Assembly: GCA_964512105.1 (NCBI GenBank)
Contig: CAZEGI010000015.1
Coordinates: forward strand, 1 to 27,344
Direction: 5' to 3'
Source: CAZEGI01 sp964512105
GTDB lineage: Archaea; Altiarchaeota; Altiarchaeia; IMC4; CAZEGI01
DNA: 27,344 nt
Numbering within the stretch: position 1 is the stretch's first letter; every line of letters begins with the position of its first letter. The translations under genes were made by a program, and so were the position numbers. A model generated the notes under the pieces. That model ran no database searches, was not told where the DNA came from, and saw nothing but the letters and a program-made list of their open reading frames with translations. Shown here piece after piece: positions 14,510 through 21,841 of this stretch.

Positions 14510-14884
14510 TTAGATATCGACAAACTCGTAAACACCCGGTTCGGGTTCGAAGATGTGGCCCTTCGCCTTCAGCTCTTCGACAATCTCGTCAAGTTCGTTC
14601 TCACCTATGTTCTGGTTGCCTGCCTCGGTTCTCAGTTTAAGCACGTTTATCTGGTGAAGTTTCTGGAGTATGTTGAAAACCGTCTGTTCCTTGCCCGCGC
14701 GCTCCAGCCTTGTAGGGTTTTTCCATTTGGTTTTAATGGGTTTTTTGAGAGTAACTTCTTCGGCAGTATCAATTTCAGGATCATTCTTAGACTTCAGGCG
14801 GTGCAATCCCCCGAGAATGCCGTAGATATCCCTCCTCTTTAGATTTTCCTTTCGAATCGGTTCATCAGAATTTTTTACATCCAT
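14510..14884 (-). CDS. Small protein with C-terminal winged helix resembling the MCM C-terminus
   Basis: Unrecognised 124-residue protein. The first 60 residues are basic and probably flexible. Residues 65-124 (QTVFNILQKLHQINVL, then ELDEIVEELKAKGHIFEPEPGVYEFV) look like a winged helix. The ending LKAKGHIFEPEPGVY resembles the C-terminal winged helix of archaeal MCM helicases, but the ATPase is absent. The start follows CTGGTGGT. It ends 102 bases before the trpE start on the same strand and is divergent from dtxR. A nucleic-acid-binding role is inferred; MCM relatedness is tentative. Confidence 0.7.
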   Translation of the reverse strand: MDVKNSDEPIRKENLKRRDIYGILGGLHRLKSKNDPEIDTAEEVTLKKPIKTKWKNPTRLERAGKEQTVFNILQKLHQINVLKLRTEAGNQNIGENELDEIVEELKAKGHIFEPEPGVYEFVDI

Positions 14885-14980
14885 TATACCACCAGAAATC
14901 GAGGGATTAAAGCATAAGAGAATGGATTAAAAAACTTTTGATTTTTCTTGGATTTTTTTGCGATTTATGACGCATCAATT
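14885..14980. other. AT-rich divergent intergenic stretch
   Basis: Between the small winged-helix gene and the dtxR control region. It contains homopolymer T/A runs and no ORF or RNA gene I can support. A promoter for the minus-strand gene must lie here, but no single TATA box stands out. Confidence 0.4.
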
Positions 14981-14996
14981 TTTAGGTTTACCTAAA
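14981..14996. promoter_or_regulatory. DtxR-type operator upstream of dtxR-feoB
   Basis: TTTAGGTTTACCTAAA is a perfect 7+7 inverted repeat with a TT centre. It matches the TTAGG-N-CCTAA architecture of DtxR/IdeR/MntR-family operators. It abuts and overlaps the TATA element at 14994-15005, so metal-loaded regulator would block initiation. Autoregulation of the dtxR-feoB operon by iron is the natural inference. Confidence 0.8.
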
Positions 14997-15005
14997 TATT
15001 TATAA
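14994..15005 (+). promoter_or_regulatory. TATA box for dtxR-feoB
   Basis: AAATATTTATAA is centred about 27 bases before the dtxR ATG, which predicts a leaderless transcript. No Shine-Dalgarno is present before that ATG. It overlaps the operator's right arm. Confidence 0.6.
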
Positions 15006-15026
15006 CCTACGGTAGAATTAATAAGA

Positions 15027-15680
15027 ATGGCAAAAAAATCGAACGAGGAATACCTAGGCGCGATATACAAGCTGACGGAAAACGGCGGTTCGGCTAAAAC
15101 CGGTGAGATTGCAAAGCAGCTCGGCATAAAATCGTCAAGTGTGACGGAAATGCTGAACAAACTGGCGAGGAAAGGTTACATAAAGTACGAGCAGTATCGC
15201 GGTGCAGTGCTTACGCAAAAGGGCAAAATCGCGGCAACAAAAATAAAACGCAAGCATCGTCTGCTTGAGCGATTTCTTCACGATGTTCTCGGGGTAAGGA
15301 AAAGCAGGGTACACAAGGAGGCGTGCAGGCTTGAGCATGCGCTCTCCGAAGATGCTACAGACGCACTTGACCGCGTGATGGATTATCCGTCGAGGTGTCC
15401 AGACGATGAAAAACCGATACCCCAAACAAAATCTGATTTGAAGAAAAACGAATTCAGATTGTCGAATATGGAAAAGGGCTACGTCGGGAAAATAAAAAGA
15501 TTTGAGGGCGGTCGTGGTTTTCAATTGAACCTGAGGAGCATCGGCATCAGGGAGGGTAAAGAAGTGGAGATAATTGCAAAGGAGCCGATGGGCGGGCCCG
15601 TTGTGGTTAGAACAGGAAAAACGACGATAACCATTGGCAGGGGAATGTCCTCAAGGATTATAGTCGAGGTTCCGAAATGA
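15027..15680 (+). CDS. DtxR-family metal-dependent repressor fused to a FeoA-like domain
   Basis: Metal-responsive transcription repressor. Residues 1-65 are the winged helix (GEIAKQLGIKSSSVTEMLNKL), 66-140 the dimerisation and metal domain, and 150-217 an SH3-like FeoA domain (GYVGKIKRFEGG to SSRIIVEV). Candidate metal ligands align with DtxR at an offset of two: H77, E81, H96, C100, E103 and H104. C100 is typical of iron-sensing DtxR/IdeR, but the position of DtxR Met10 is E8, closer to MntR. It overlaps feoB by ATGA, and no separate feoA is present, so the fused domain may serve in regulation, in FeoB function, or both. A perfect operator lies upstream. Confidence 0.92.
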   Translation: MAKKSNEEYLGAIYKLTENGGSAKTGEIAKQLGIKSSSVTEMLNKLARKGYIKYEQYRGAVLTQKGKIAATKIKRKHRLLERFLHDVLGVRKSRVHKEACRLEHALSEDATDALDRVMDYPSRCPDDEKPIPQTKSDLKKNEFRLSNMEKGYVGKIKRFEGGRGFQLNLRSIGIREGKEVEIIAKEPMGGPVVVRTGKTTITIGRGMSSRIIVEVPK

Positions 15681-17380
15681 GATTCTTACTGATGGGGAAT
15701 CCCAATGTCGGGAAGAGCGCACTGTTTAACAGGCTTACCGGTGCCAATGTGATTTGTTCAAATTATCCCGGAACCACTGTTTTATACTGTAGCGGGAAGA
15801 TGCACTATCGAGATAGAATTGTAGAGCTGATAGACGTTCCAGGAACTTATTCCCTCGAACCGAGAAGCAGGGCTGAGGAGATAGCAGTTGAGATGCTCGA
15901 TAGCGAGGACGTTATAATAAACGTGGTTGACGCAACGAATCTCGAGAGGAATCTTTACCTCACGCTTGAAATTCTGGAAAGAAAAAAACGCGTGATAGTC
16001 GCACTCAACATGTGGGACGACACCAAGCATCAAGGTATTGACATAAACGTCGAAAAACTGGAGAAACTGCTTGGCGTCCCTGTTGTTCCGACAGTGGCTG
16101 TTACGGGGGAGGGGATAAAAGAGTTGGTTGAGAGGATGCCCCAGGTAGCTACTACCACGGCCAAATCCCGCAGCGAGAAAAAACGCTGGAGCAAGATAGG
16201 TTCGATAGTGAGTGAAGTTCAGGTCATTAAAGACAAAAAACACACTTTATCCGAACGCGTCATAGATGCGACCATAAAACCCCTGACCGGAATACCCATA
16301 GCGCTGCTCGTTCTGTTCGTGACGTTTACCATAATAATCAACATCGGGAATTGGACGATAGGGAACGTGCTGGACCCATTGTTTTATGACTACTATGGCC
16401 CATGGGTCAGGGGTTTTGTTGAGGGTGTTTTTCCATCTGGAGTTATTCACCATATATTGTTGGGCGAGAGTGAAAACTTTATAGAGTCGCTTGGCGTACT
16501 CACGACCGGAGTTTACGTTCCGATAGACATGGTGTTGCCGTTTGTGATACTTTTTTATTTCATGTTGAGCCTTTTGGAGGATGTCGGATACCTGCCAAGA
16601 CTTGCAACCTTGCTAGACACGATGATGCATCGCATAGGGCTGCACGGTTCTGCCATAGTTCCCGCAATACTTGGTTTGGGATGTAACGTTCCAGGGGCAC
16701 TTGCGACACGGATAATGGAAACCCGAAAGCAGAGGTTTATCGCAGCAACCCTGCTCTCAATATGCATTCCGTGTCTTGCGCAGAATGCCGTGATAGTTGG
16801 CTTGTTGCTGAAATTCGGTTTGAGGTACATCCTGATAGTTTACTCGACCCTGATTTTGCTTTACATTGTCGTTGGTCTGTTGTTGAATAAAATGATAAAG
16901 GGTGAAAGCCCCGAGATACTGTTGGAAATCCCTCCCTACCGCGTTCCGAACATGCATATACTCTTGAAGAAGACCTGGATGAGGGTGAGGCACTTCTTTT
17001 TAGAGGCGGTACCTTATGTCCTTGCCGGCGTGTTGTTCGTGAACCTGCTCTACGTGTTTGGGGTTGTCGGGTTTTTCGGCAGAATCTTTGGACCCTTCCT
17101 TTCGAGATGGTTTGGACTTCCGAACGAGGCGATACTTGCACTGATCGTCGGTTTCTTGAGAAAGGACGTGGCGGTTGGAATGCTGGCGCCCTTGGGGCTT
17201 AGCGCGATGCAGCTGACGGTAGCGTGCACGATACTTGCAATATATTTCCCGTGCGTCGCAACATTCGCTGTGTTATTAAGAGAGTTGGGTTGGAGAGACA
17301 TGATGAAGGCAACCGCGTTGATGGTCGTGGTGACATTAACCGTTGGCGGTCTGATGAACCTGATTTTTTTGTCTAGCTGA
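15677..17380 (+). CDS. feoB: Ferrous iron transporter FeoB
   Basis: GTP-regulated Fe2+ uptake protein of the cytoplasmic membrane. The N-terminal G domain shows G1 GNPNVGKS (residues 7-14), the G2 region YPGTT (30-34), G3 DVPG (53-56) and G4 NMWD (111-114; FeoB characteristically has NxxD). From about residue 205 the protein is membrane-spanning, with about eight hydrophobic segments, including LGLGCNVPGALATR, a conserved FeoB core block, and the later VGFLRKDVAVGML. The 567 residues are shorter than the E. coli protein (773) but within the compact archaeal range. The start overlaps the regulator's stop by 4 bases. The end overlaps the opposing ACT gene by 8 bases. Confidence 0.95.
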   Translation: MRFLLMGNPNVGKSALFNRLTGANVICSNYPGTTVLYCSGKMHYRDRIVELIDVPGTYSLEPRSRAEEIAVEMLDSEDVIINVVDATNLERNLYLTLEILERKKRVIVALNMWDDTKHQGIDINVEKLEKLLGVPVVPTVAVTGEGIKELVERMPQVATTTAKSRSEKKRWSKIGSIVSEVQVIKDKKHTLSERVIDATIKPLTGIPIALLVLFVTFTIIINIGNWTIGNVLDPLFYDYYGPWVRGFVEGVFPSGVIHHILLGESENFIESLGVLTTGVYVPIDMVLPFVILFYFMLSLLEDVGYLPRLATLLDTMMHRIGLHGSAIVPAILGLGCNVPGALATRIMETRKQRFIAATLLSICIPCLAQNAVIVGLLLKFGLRYILIVYSTLILLYIVVGLLLNKMIKGESPEILLEIPPYRVPNMHILLKKTWMRVRHFFLEAVPYVLAGVLFVNLLYVFGVVGFFGRIFGPFLSRWFGLPNEAILALIVGFLRKDVAVGMLAPLGLSAMQLTVACTILAIYFPCVATFAVLLRELGWRDMMKATALMVVVTLTVGGLMNLIFLSS

Positions 17381-17873
17381 TGATGATAACCTTCTTCACG
17401 CCCTTTACCTGAAGCATTTTGTCTATAAGTTCCCGGGGAATTGGTTTTTCTGTAACTATCGTCAGCTGGGCGTTCCTGAACATCGGGTCTTCAGCCAGCA
17501 CCTGCCGGATGGAAATTCCGCTGTCCGTTATTATGCCCGTTATTGAGGCAACAATTCCTTTGGAAGCAGCATCCGTCGGTATTATTTCTATGGCACCAAA
17601 ACCGAGTTCAGGAGCCACGTCCCTCAGCAGGGGCGTTGAGGAGAGTTTTGTAAAGACCGCGGTCAGTTTTTTGTCCTTCAGAATTGAATTTATCGTAGAT
17701 TTTATTATGCGTCTGTCAACCCCCGCTATCTTTGCGATACTCACGTGGGAGAGCTCAACCTCGTTCACGAGAAGTCTTCCGTCTCTGGAGATCCTTATGC
17801 CGTTCCTCAAAAGGAAATCTGCAACCCTCAGCTGCCCCTTCTTGGACGAGAATTTTTTTTCGAGGTTTAGCAT
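17373..17873 (-). CDS. HTH-ACT domain regulator of amino-acid metabolism type
   Basis: A 166-residue protein of the archaeal family of predicted amino-acid-responsive regulators. An N-terminal helix-turn-helix is seen at about 36-66 (VNEVELSHVSIAKIAGVDRR, then IIKSTINSIL). A C-terminal ACT domain spans about 95-166 (GIVASITGIITDSGISIRQV, then QLTIVTEKPIPRELIDKML). ACT domains typically bind amino acids, so the ligand may be one, but which is unknown. It ends inside the feoB 3' end (8-base convergent overlap) and is divergent from pgk. It may serve the trp or leu genes here; nothing in the sequence proves that. Confidence 0.85.
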   Translation of the reverse strand: MLNLEKKFSSKKGQLRVADFLLRNGIRISRDGRLLVNEVELSHVSIAKIAGVDRRIIKSTINSILKDKKLTAVFTKLSSTPLLRDVAPELGFGAIEIIPTDAASKGIVASITGIITDSGISIRQVLAEDPMFRNAQLTIVTEKPIPRELIDKMLQVKGVKKVIIIS

Positions 17874-17878
17874 TTTAT

Positions 17879-17921
17879 CGCATGGTCTACCATGCGGGTC
17901 TAAACTTGCTTTGCAAGTTTA
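17879..17921. repeat. Pair of perfect hairpins between the HTH-ACT gene and pgk
   Basis: CGCATGG-TCTA-CCATGCG (17879-17896) has a 7-bp stem and a 4-base loop. TAAACTTGC-TTT-GCAAGTTTA (17901-17921) has a perfect 9-bp stem and a 3-base loop. They lie just upstream of the HTH-ACT start and about 75 bases before pgk. They could be operators, a leader structure of the minus-strand gene, or a small palindromic element. The geometry of the second equals the trp junction hairpin. Confidence 0.65.
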
Positions 17922-17945
17922 TTTTACATTACGTGAAATTCAAGC

Positions 17946-17956
17946 TTTTATTTATT
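17946..17956 (+). promoter_or_regulatory. Probable TATA box for pgk
   Basis: TTTATTTATTA lies about 45 bases before the first possible pgk start, leaving room for a short leader. A second AT-rich box (GGTATTAAAATT, 17981-17992) is too close to the start to be the main TATA element. Confidence 0.35.
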
Positions 17957-17994
17957 AGTGTTCGTAATTGATACGTAATTGGTATTAAAATTCT

Positions 17995-19239
17995 ATGGTG
18001 GTTGGAGTGTATCAGGATATCTTGACTATGGATGACTTTGATTTCAAGGGAAAACGAGTTTTGCTGCGCCTGGATTTGAACACGCCTATTGACCCTCACA
18101 CCGGCGAGTTTCTTGATGACCGTAGGTTTCAGTCGCATAAGGAGACGCTTGGAGAACTCATAAAGAAAAAAGCAAAAATCGTGGTTCTTGCACACCAGGG
18201 AAGACCGGGTGAGGCGGACTTCACGCTTCTTGAAAAACACTCGAAGAAACTTTCGGAAATTATAAACCACGAAGTCAAGTATGTGGATGCGATGTTCAGC
18301 ACCTTTGCACAAAAGGAGATAAAGGCCATGAAACCCGGAGACGTGATAATGCTGGAGAACACGAGAATTTACTCGGAAGAGGTGTTGGAGCGGCCGGCGG
18401 ATGCACAGGCAACCACGTTCCTTGTGAAGAGGCTTTACCCGCTTTTCGATGTCTTTGTGAACGATGCCTTTGCTGTGGCGCACCGTTCACAGCCGTCCGT
18501 TGTCGGTTTCAATGAGGTATTGCCGTCCATCGCCGGCCGGACGATGGAGAAGGAGGTAAAAACTATCCTTGGTGTCCTGAAAGAGCCGAAGAAACCCGTT
18601 ACATTCGTTCTTGGCGGCACGAAGGCCGATGATTCGATAAACGTGGCAAAACGCGCGCTCGAAAATAATGCGGATTACATTATTACCGGGGGTTTGGTCG
18701 GGAACATCTTACTCGCAGCAAAGGGTTACAGAATCGGCGAGCCAAGCATTGAGGTCATACGCGGCAAAAAAATGACGGAGCAAATAGACATCGCAAGGGA
18801 GCTCCTGAGGGAACACGAGAATAAGATTCTGATGCCTGTTGATGTTGCATTGAACGAGCACGGAAAACGTGTCGAGATTCCCGTCGGTGAGCTGCCTGCA
18901 AAATTCCCAATATTCGACATAGGTAAGGAAACGGTGAAAAAATACAAGGGTATAATAGCAAAGTCTGGAACGATATTCGCGAACGGTGCCTTAGGCGTTT
19001 TTGAGGAGAAGGACTTTGCATACGGAACCGCGGAGATAATAAAGGCGATTGCGGACTCCAAGGGGTTTTCAGTGATCGGCGGCGGGCACACGGTTGCGGC
19101 CGCAAATGAGCTTGATGCGGGGGATAAGATAGACCACATAAGCAGCGGCGGTGGCGCCTGCATCGACCTGATTGCGGGCTATAAGCTTCCGGGCATAGAG
19201 GCCCTGAGAAAAGGGAACGATTTTTTAAACAAAAAATAG
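17995..19239 (+). CDS. pgk: Phosphoglycerate kinase
   Basis: Interconverts 1,3-bisphosphoglycerate and 3-phosphoglycerate with ADP/ATP. About 410 residues, normal for archaea. Seen: LLRLDLNTPID (substrate-binding Asp/Asn), LAHQGRPGEADFT, FVNDAFAVAHRSQPSVVGF, FVLGGTKADDS, and the nucleotide-loop IGGGHTVAAANEL. The first ATG is at 17995; a GTG at 18007 with GGTGG just upstream, or an ATG at 18028, would also keep the conserved MDDFDFKGKRVLLR core. It is probably co-transcribed with fae-hps, which begins 9 bases downstream. Confidence 0.95.
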   Translation: MVVGVYQDILTMDDFDFKGKRVLLRLDLNTPIDPHTGEFLDDRRFQSHKETLGELIKKKAKIVVLAHQGRPGEADFTLLEKHSKKLSEIINHEVKYVDAMFSTFAQKEIKAMKPGDVIMLENTRIYSEEVLERPADAQATTFLVKRLYPLFDVFVNDAFAVAHRSQPSVVGFNEVLPSIAGRTMEKEVKTILGVLKEPKKPVTFVLGGTKADDSINVAKRALENNADYIITGGLVGNILLAAKGYRIGEPSIEVIRGKKMTEQIDIARELLREHENKILMPVDVALNEHGKRVEIPVGELPAKFPIFDIGKETVKKYKGIIAKSGTIFANGALGVFEEKDFAYGTAEIIKAIADSKGFSVIGGGHTVAAANELDAGDKIDHISSGGGACIDLIAGYKLPGIEALRKGNDFLNKK

Positions 19240-19248
19240 GTGGGAAAA

Positions 19249-20430
19249 ATGTACAAGATTGGCGAAGCTCTGGTCGGAAAAGGCGACGAGATAGCACACA
19301 TAGACCTCATGATAGGCGAAAAGGAGGGGCAGGTAGGCCAGGCCTTTGCAAACGGTTTGACGCATCTTTCCAAGGGCCACACACCGTTGCTGGCAGTCAT
19401 CCGTCCGAACCTTCCGCCGAAACCCTACACGCTGATAATACCGAAGGTTACTGTTGAAAATCTTGAGGATGCGGGGAAAATATTCGGACCTGCACAGGCT
19501 GCGGTCGCAAAGGCGGTTGCGGATTCCGTCGAGGAGGGGATAATACCGAAAGCCAAGATAGACGAGTGGGTGGTAATATGCAGCGTTTTTATCCACCCGA
19601 ACGCAAAGGATTTCAGGAAGATTTACCAGTACAACTACGGCGCGACAAAGCTCGCATTGAAACGGGCGCTGACGGATTACCCGAACTGGGACAAGATAAT
19701 GTACGACAAGGACAGGGCGACGCATCCGATAATGGGGTTCAAGGTTCCAAGGCTGTGGAGACCGCCCTACCTGCAGATTGCGCTTGACATCCCGAACCTC
19801 GAGCGCATAAAAAAAGTGGTCGAACAACTTCCGGAAAGCGACCGTTTAATCCTGGAAGTCGGAACGCCGCTCATAAAGGCGGAGGGCGTGAAGGCAGTCA
19901 GCTCTTTGAGGAAGCTTGCACCTTCGGCTTTCATAATCGCGGACCTTAAGACCATGGATGTCGGTCAGGTTGAGGTTGACCTCGCTTTTGACGAAACTGC
20001 AGACGCTGTTGTTGTTTCGGGACAGGCATCCGTTGATGTCATAGACAAGTTCATTTATGAATCGCACAGATTCGGGATTTACGCGATTGTTGACACGATG
20101 AACGTTCACGACCCGGTGAAACTTTTGAAATCGCTCAAGGAACTGCCGGAAGTCGTGATACTGCACCGCGCAATAGATGCTGAAAAAACCGAAAAGCCGC
20201 GCTGGGAGTACATACGAAAGATAAAGGACGCATTTAAGGAGAAGAAGATTCTCGTGGCTGTTGCGGGCGGCGTTGAACCTGACACCGCATCTGAAGCGTT
20301 GAAGCAGGGTGCTGACATTCTGATTGTCGGGAGGAACATAACGCAGGCGAAGGACATCGAGCGCGCAACCGAGGCGTTCCTGAACCTCTTAGGGGGCGAC
20401 ATTGATTTGACCCGGGTGCATGTGGAATAA
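19249..20430 (+). CDS. fae-hps: Bifunctional formaldehyde-activating enzyme / 3-hexulose-6-phosphate synthase
   Basis: A two-domain fusion known from archaea. Fae (residues 1-160) condenses formaldehyde with tetrahydromethanopterin; H17 in GDEIAHIDLMIG matches the catalytic histidine. Hps (about 172-393) joins formaldehyde and ribulose 5-phosphate, or runs in reverse to make ribulose 5-phosphate from hexulose phosphate. It shows D180 (LQIALDIPN), ADLKTMD (231-237), DTMNVHDP, AVAGGVEP and GADILIVGRNIT. The ATG at 19249 is preferred because AGGTGG lies directly before it; the GTG inside that motif is not. In archaea lacking the oxidative pentose pathway this enzyme supplies pentoses. No isomerase (phi/hxlB) gene is in the window. 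Confidence 0.95.
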   Translation: MYKIGEALVGKGDEIAHIDLMIGEKEGQVGQAFANGLTHLSKGHTPLLAVIRPNLPPKPYTLIIPKVTVENLEDAGKIFGPAQAAVAKAVADSVEEGIIPKAKIDEWVVICSVFIHPNAKDFRKIYQYNYGATKLALKRALTDYPNWDKIMYDKDRATHPIMGFKVPRLWRPPYLQIALDIPNLERIKKVVEQLPESDRLILEVGTPLIKAEGVKAVSSLRKLAPSAFIIADLKTMDVGQVEVDLAFDETADAVVVSGQASVDVIDKFIYESHRFGIYAIVDTMNVHDPVKLLKSLKELPEVVILHRAIDAEKTEKPRWEYIRKIKDAFKEKKILVAVAGGVEPDTASEALKQGADILIVGRNITQAKDIERATEAFLNLLGGDIDLTRVHVE

Positions 20431-20431
20431 A

Positions 20432-21112
20432 ATGCACTTCCTGAAGCAGATTTTTTCCGACAGGGTTGAGGAATGGGTGCACCAGAGGTTTGTGCGATAC
20501 AGCAAGGGAACTTTTGACGGCCCTGCCTTAAATGCGAAGATTTCTGGAAAAACCTTGAAGGTAAATGCAAGTGCGGATTACTGCAATGCCCTTGGGGGGA
20601 CAATCGCAAAAAATTCCAATGAAACCTTCAGCGTTTCCGGAAAAATAATTTCAAAGGAGGATTTGTCACCAATCGGCAAATGCAGGAAGAAAAAAGGTTT
20701 TTTTATTCTGGAAATTTCAAAGGAAATGAGTTCCGCGGAACTGCTTGATGTGTACAAAAAATTTCCAGACTCTTTTGCGCTCTTGAACCTTTCAAAGGGC
20801 GTATGGAAATTAAAGTGCAAAAAAAATCTGCCAAAGCCGGGCTCCAGTGTCGATGACCAGTTTTGTAATGCGATTTTGGACTTGGTCGCACTTGATGATT
20901 TTATGAACGAAATTTTATTTGATATGAATAAAAAGGACTTCAAGGAGGTTTCAGTACAGCATATATATGAAATTTCCGGTATCGTTATCCCTGAAGAATG
21001 CAAAAAAGACCCTGCGAAGGCCCGGCTTCTTGCAAAAAGAAAGGGAAAAATAAAAAGAATCCTTACCGTTGACGGCAAAAAAACTGAGACGGAACACGCA
21101 CTTCTTATTTAA
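20432..21112 (+). CDS. Uncharacterised protein downstream of fae-hps
   Basis: I do not recognise this 226-residue protein. The ATG at 20432 starts one base after the fae-hps stop; another in-frame ATG at 20420 lies inside fae-hps. The opening (VEEWVHQRFVRYSKGTFDGP, about 14-33) followed by short strands around KISGKTLKVNASADYCNALGG looks like a conserved soluble domain. The C-terminal third is basic (ARLLAKRKGKIKRIL). There are four scattered cysteines and no membrane segment or Walker motif. Tight coupling with pgk and fae-hps suggests co-expression. Its stop directly abuts the stop of the opposing gene. Confidence 0.85.
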   Translation: MHFLKQIFSDRVEEWVHQRFVRYSKGTFDGPALNAKISGKTLKVNASADYCNALGGTIAKNSNETFSVSGKIISKEDLSPIGKCRKKKGFFILEISKEMSSAELLDVYKKFPDSFALLNLSKGVWKLKCKKNLPKPGSSVDDQFCNAILDLVALDDFMNEILFDMNKKDFKEVSVQHIYEISGIVIPEECKKDPAKARLLAKRKGKIKRILTVDGKKTETEHALLI

Positions 21113-21436
21113 TCATGTCCAGTAGTTGTGGTCGTAGATGTAGTACATGTCCTGAATCTTCCTCAGGCTTCTTTCACCCAGGTAACCCTCGTACTCGTAA
21201 AGAACATCCTCTAAACCTTCGGGGTTTAATTCCAACTGTATTTTTTCGCCCTTCTTTGCGATTTCCTGTTTTTTCTTTTTTTCTGATTCCATTTGTGAGA
21301 GTGTCGCCCCACAGTAACGCCCCGGGTTCATTGTTAACCGATGGTTAAGCTCTGCCTCGGGGTTGACCCTGATGGGGCAGATTAATATTGAGACCGACGA
21401 GAATAAAAATAGTATTGATACATTTTTATACTTCAA
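21113..21436 (-). CDS. Small hypothetical protein, start uncertain
   Basis: No family recognised. The longest form (107 residues) begins at a TTG and would have a hydrophobic N-terminus (VSILFLFSSVSILICP) like a signal or anchor; the ATG codons at 21331 and 21292 give soluble forms of 72 and 59 residues. The C-terminal half (GLEDVLYEYEGYLGERSLRKIQDMYYIYDHNYW) is acidic and aromatic and looks protein-like. There is no Shine-Dalgarno at any candidate. It converges with the gene ending at 21112, with no spacer. Confidence 0.45.
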   Translation of the reverse strand: MKYKNVSILFLFSSVSILICPIRVNPEAELNHRLTMNPGRYCGATLSQMESEKKKKQEIAKKGEKIQLELNPEGLEDVLYEYEGYLGERSLRKIQDMYYIYDHNYWT

Positions 21437-21592
21437 TGTTTAATTAGTCATCATTGGCAATGAGGCTTGCCCTGCGTTTGACGCTAAACTGCCGTTGGCT
21501 GATAGCTTCTATTTCTTTCAAGTCAATCTTGGAACTATAGATGGTGTATAGGTCAAGACTTTTCATTCATCCATCTCAAAAAACATGGGGGG
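21437..21592. other. 156-base intergenic region without a recognisable gene
   Basis: It holds a short palindrome (CATTGGCAATG near 21454-21464) and no convincing TATA box at the expected distance from the downstream TTG. The reading frame of the following gene is open from 21506 but has no ATG or GTG before 21593. Confidence 0.4.
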
Positions 21593-21841
21593 TTGATTAA
21601 TTTGGTTGGTGGACTACGTGCCGAACCACAAGAATACCAATTACTCTTTGCTTCGATTATGCTGGTGTTTGGTTTGGTTGGATGGTTGATGGTATTTCTT
21701 GAAACATACAGGCATTTTCCGAAGATGGAAAAAACCGAGAGGATTAGGTTGAGTGTTACAAATGCAACTGTCATGACCATAATGCTGGTTGTTGTATGCT
21801 ACATTGCCCTTCAACTCCTTGAGGTAGAGGCCCTGAAGTGA
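21593..21841 (+). CDS. Small two-helix membrane protein preceding the dynamin-like GTPase
   Basis: Unrecognised protein of about 82 residues. Two hydrophobic segments are clear: about 16-38 (LLFASIMLVFGLVGWLMVF) and 57-76 (ATVMTIMLVVVCYIALQLL), joined by a basic loop (YRHFPKMEKTERIR). No ATG is available; the start is the TTG at 21593, or the TTG at 21602 at a better distance from the GGGGGG at 21587-21592. Its stop overlaps the GTG of the GTPase gene (GTGA), so the two are translationally coupled and probably work together. The antisense frame has no such support. Confidence 0.7.
   Translation: MINLVGGLRAEPQEYQLLFASIMLVFGLVGWLMVFLETYRHFPKMEKTERIRLSVTNATVMTIMLVVVCYIALQLLEVEALK

Noticed and set aside
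21553..21780. Minus-strand ORF with hydrophobic stretches opposite the small membrane protein
   Set aside because: Antisense shadow; only the plus-strand frame overlaps the GTPase start in a coupled way.
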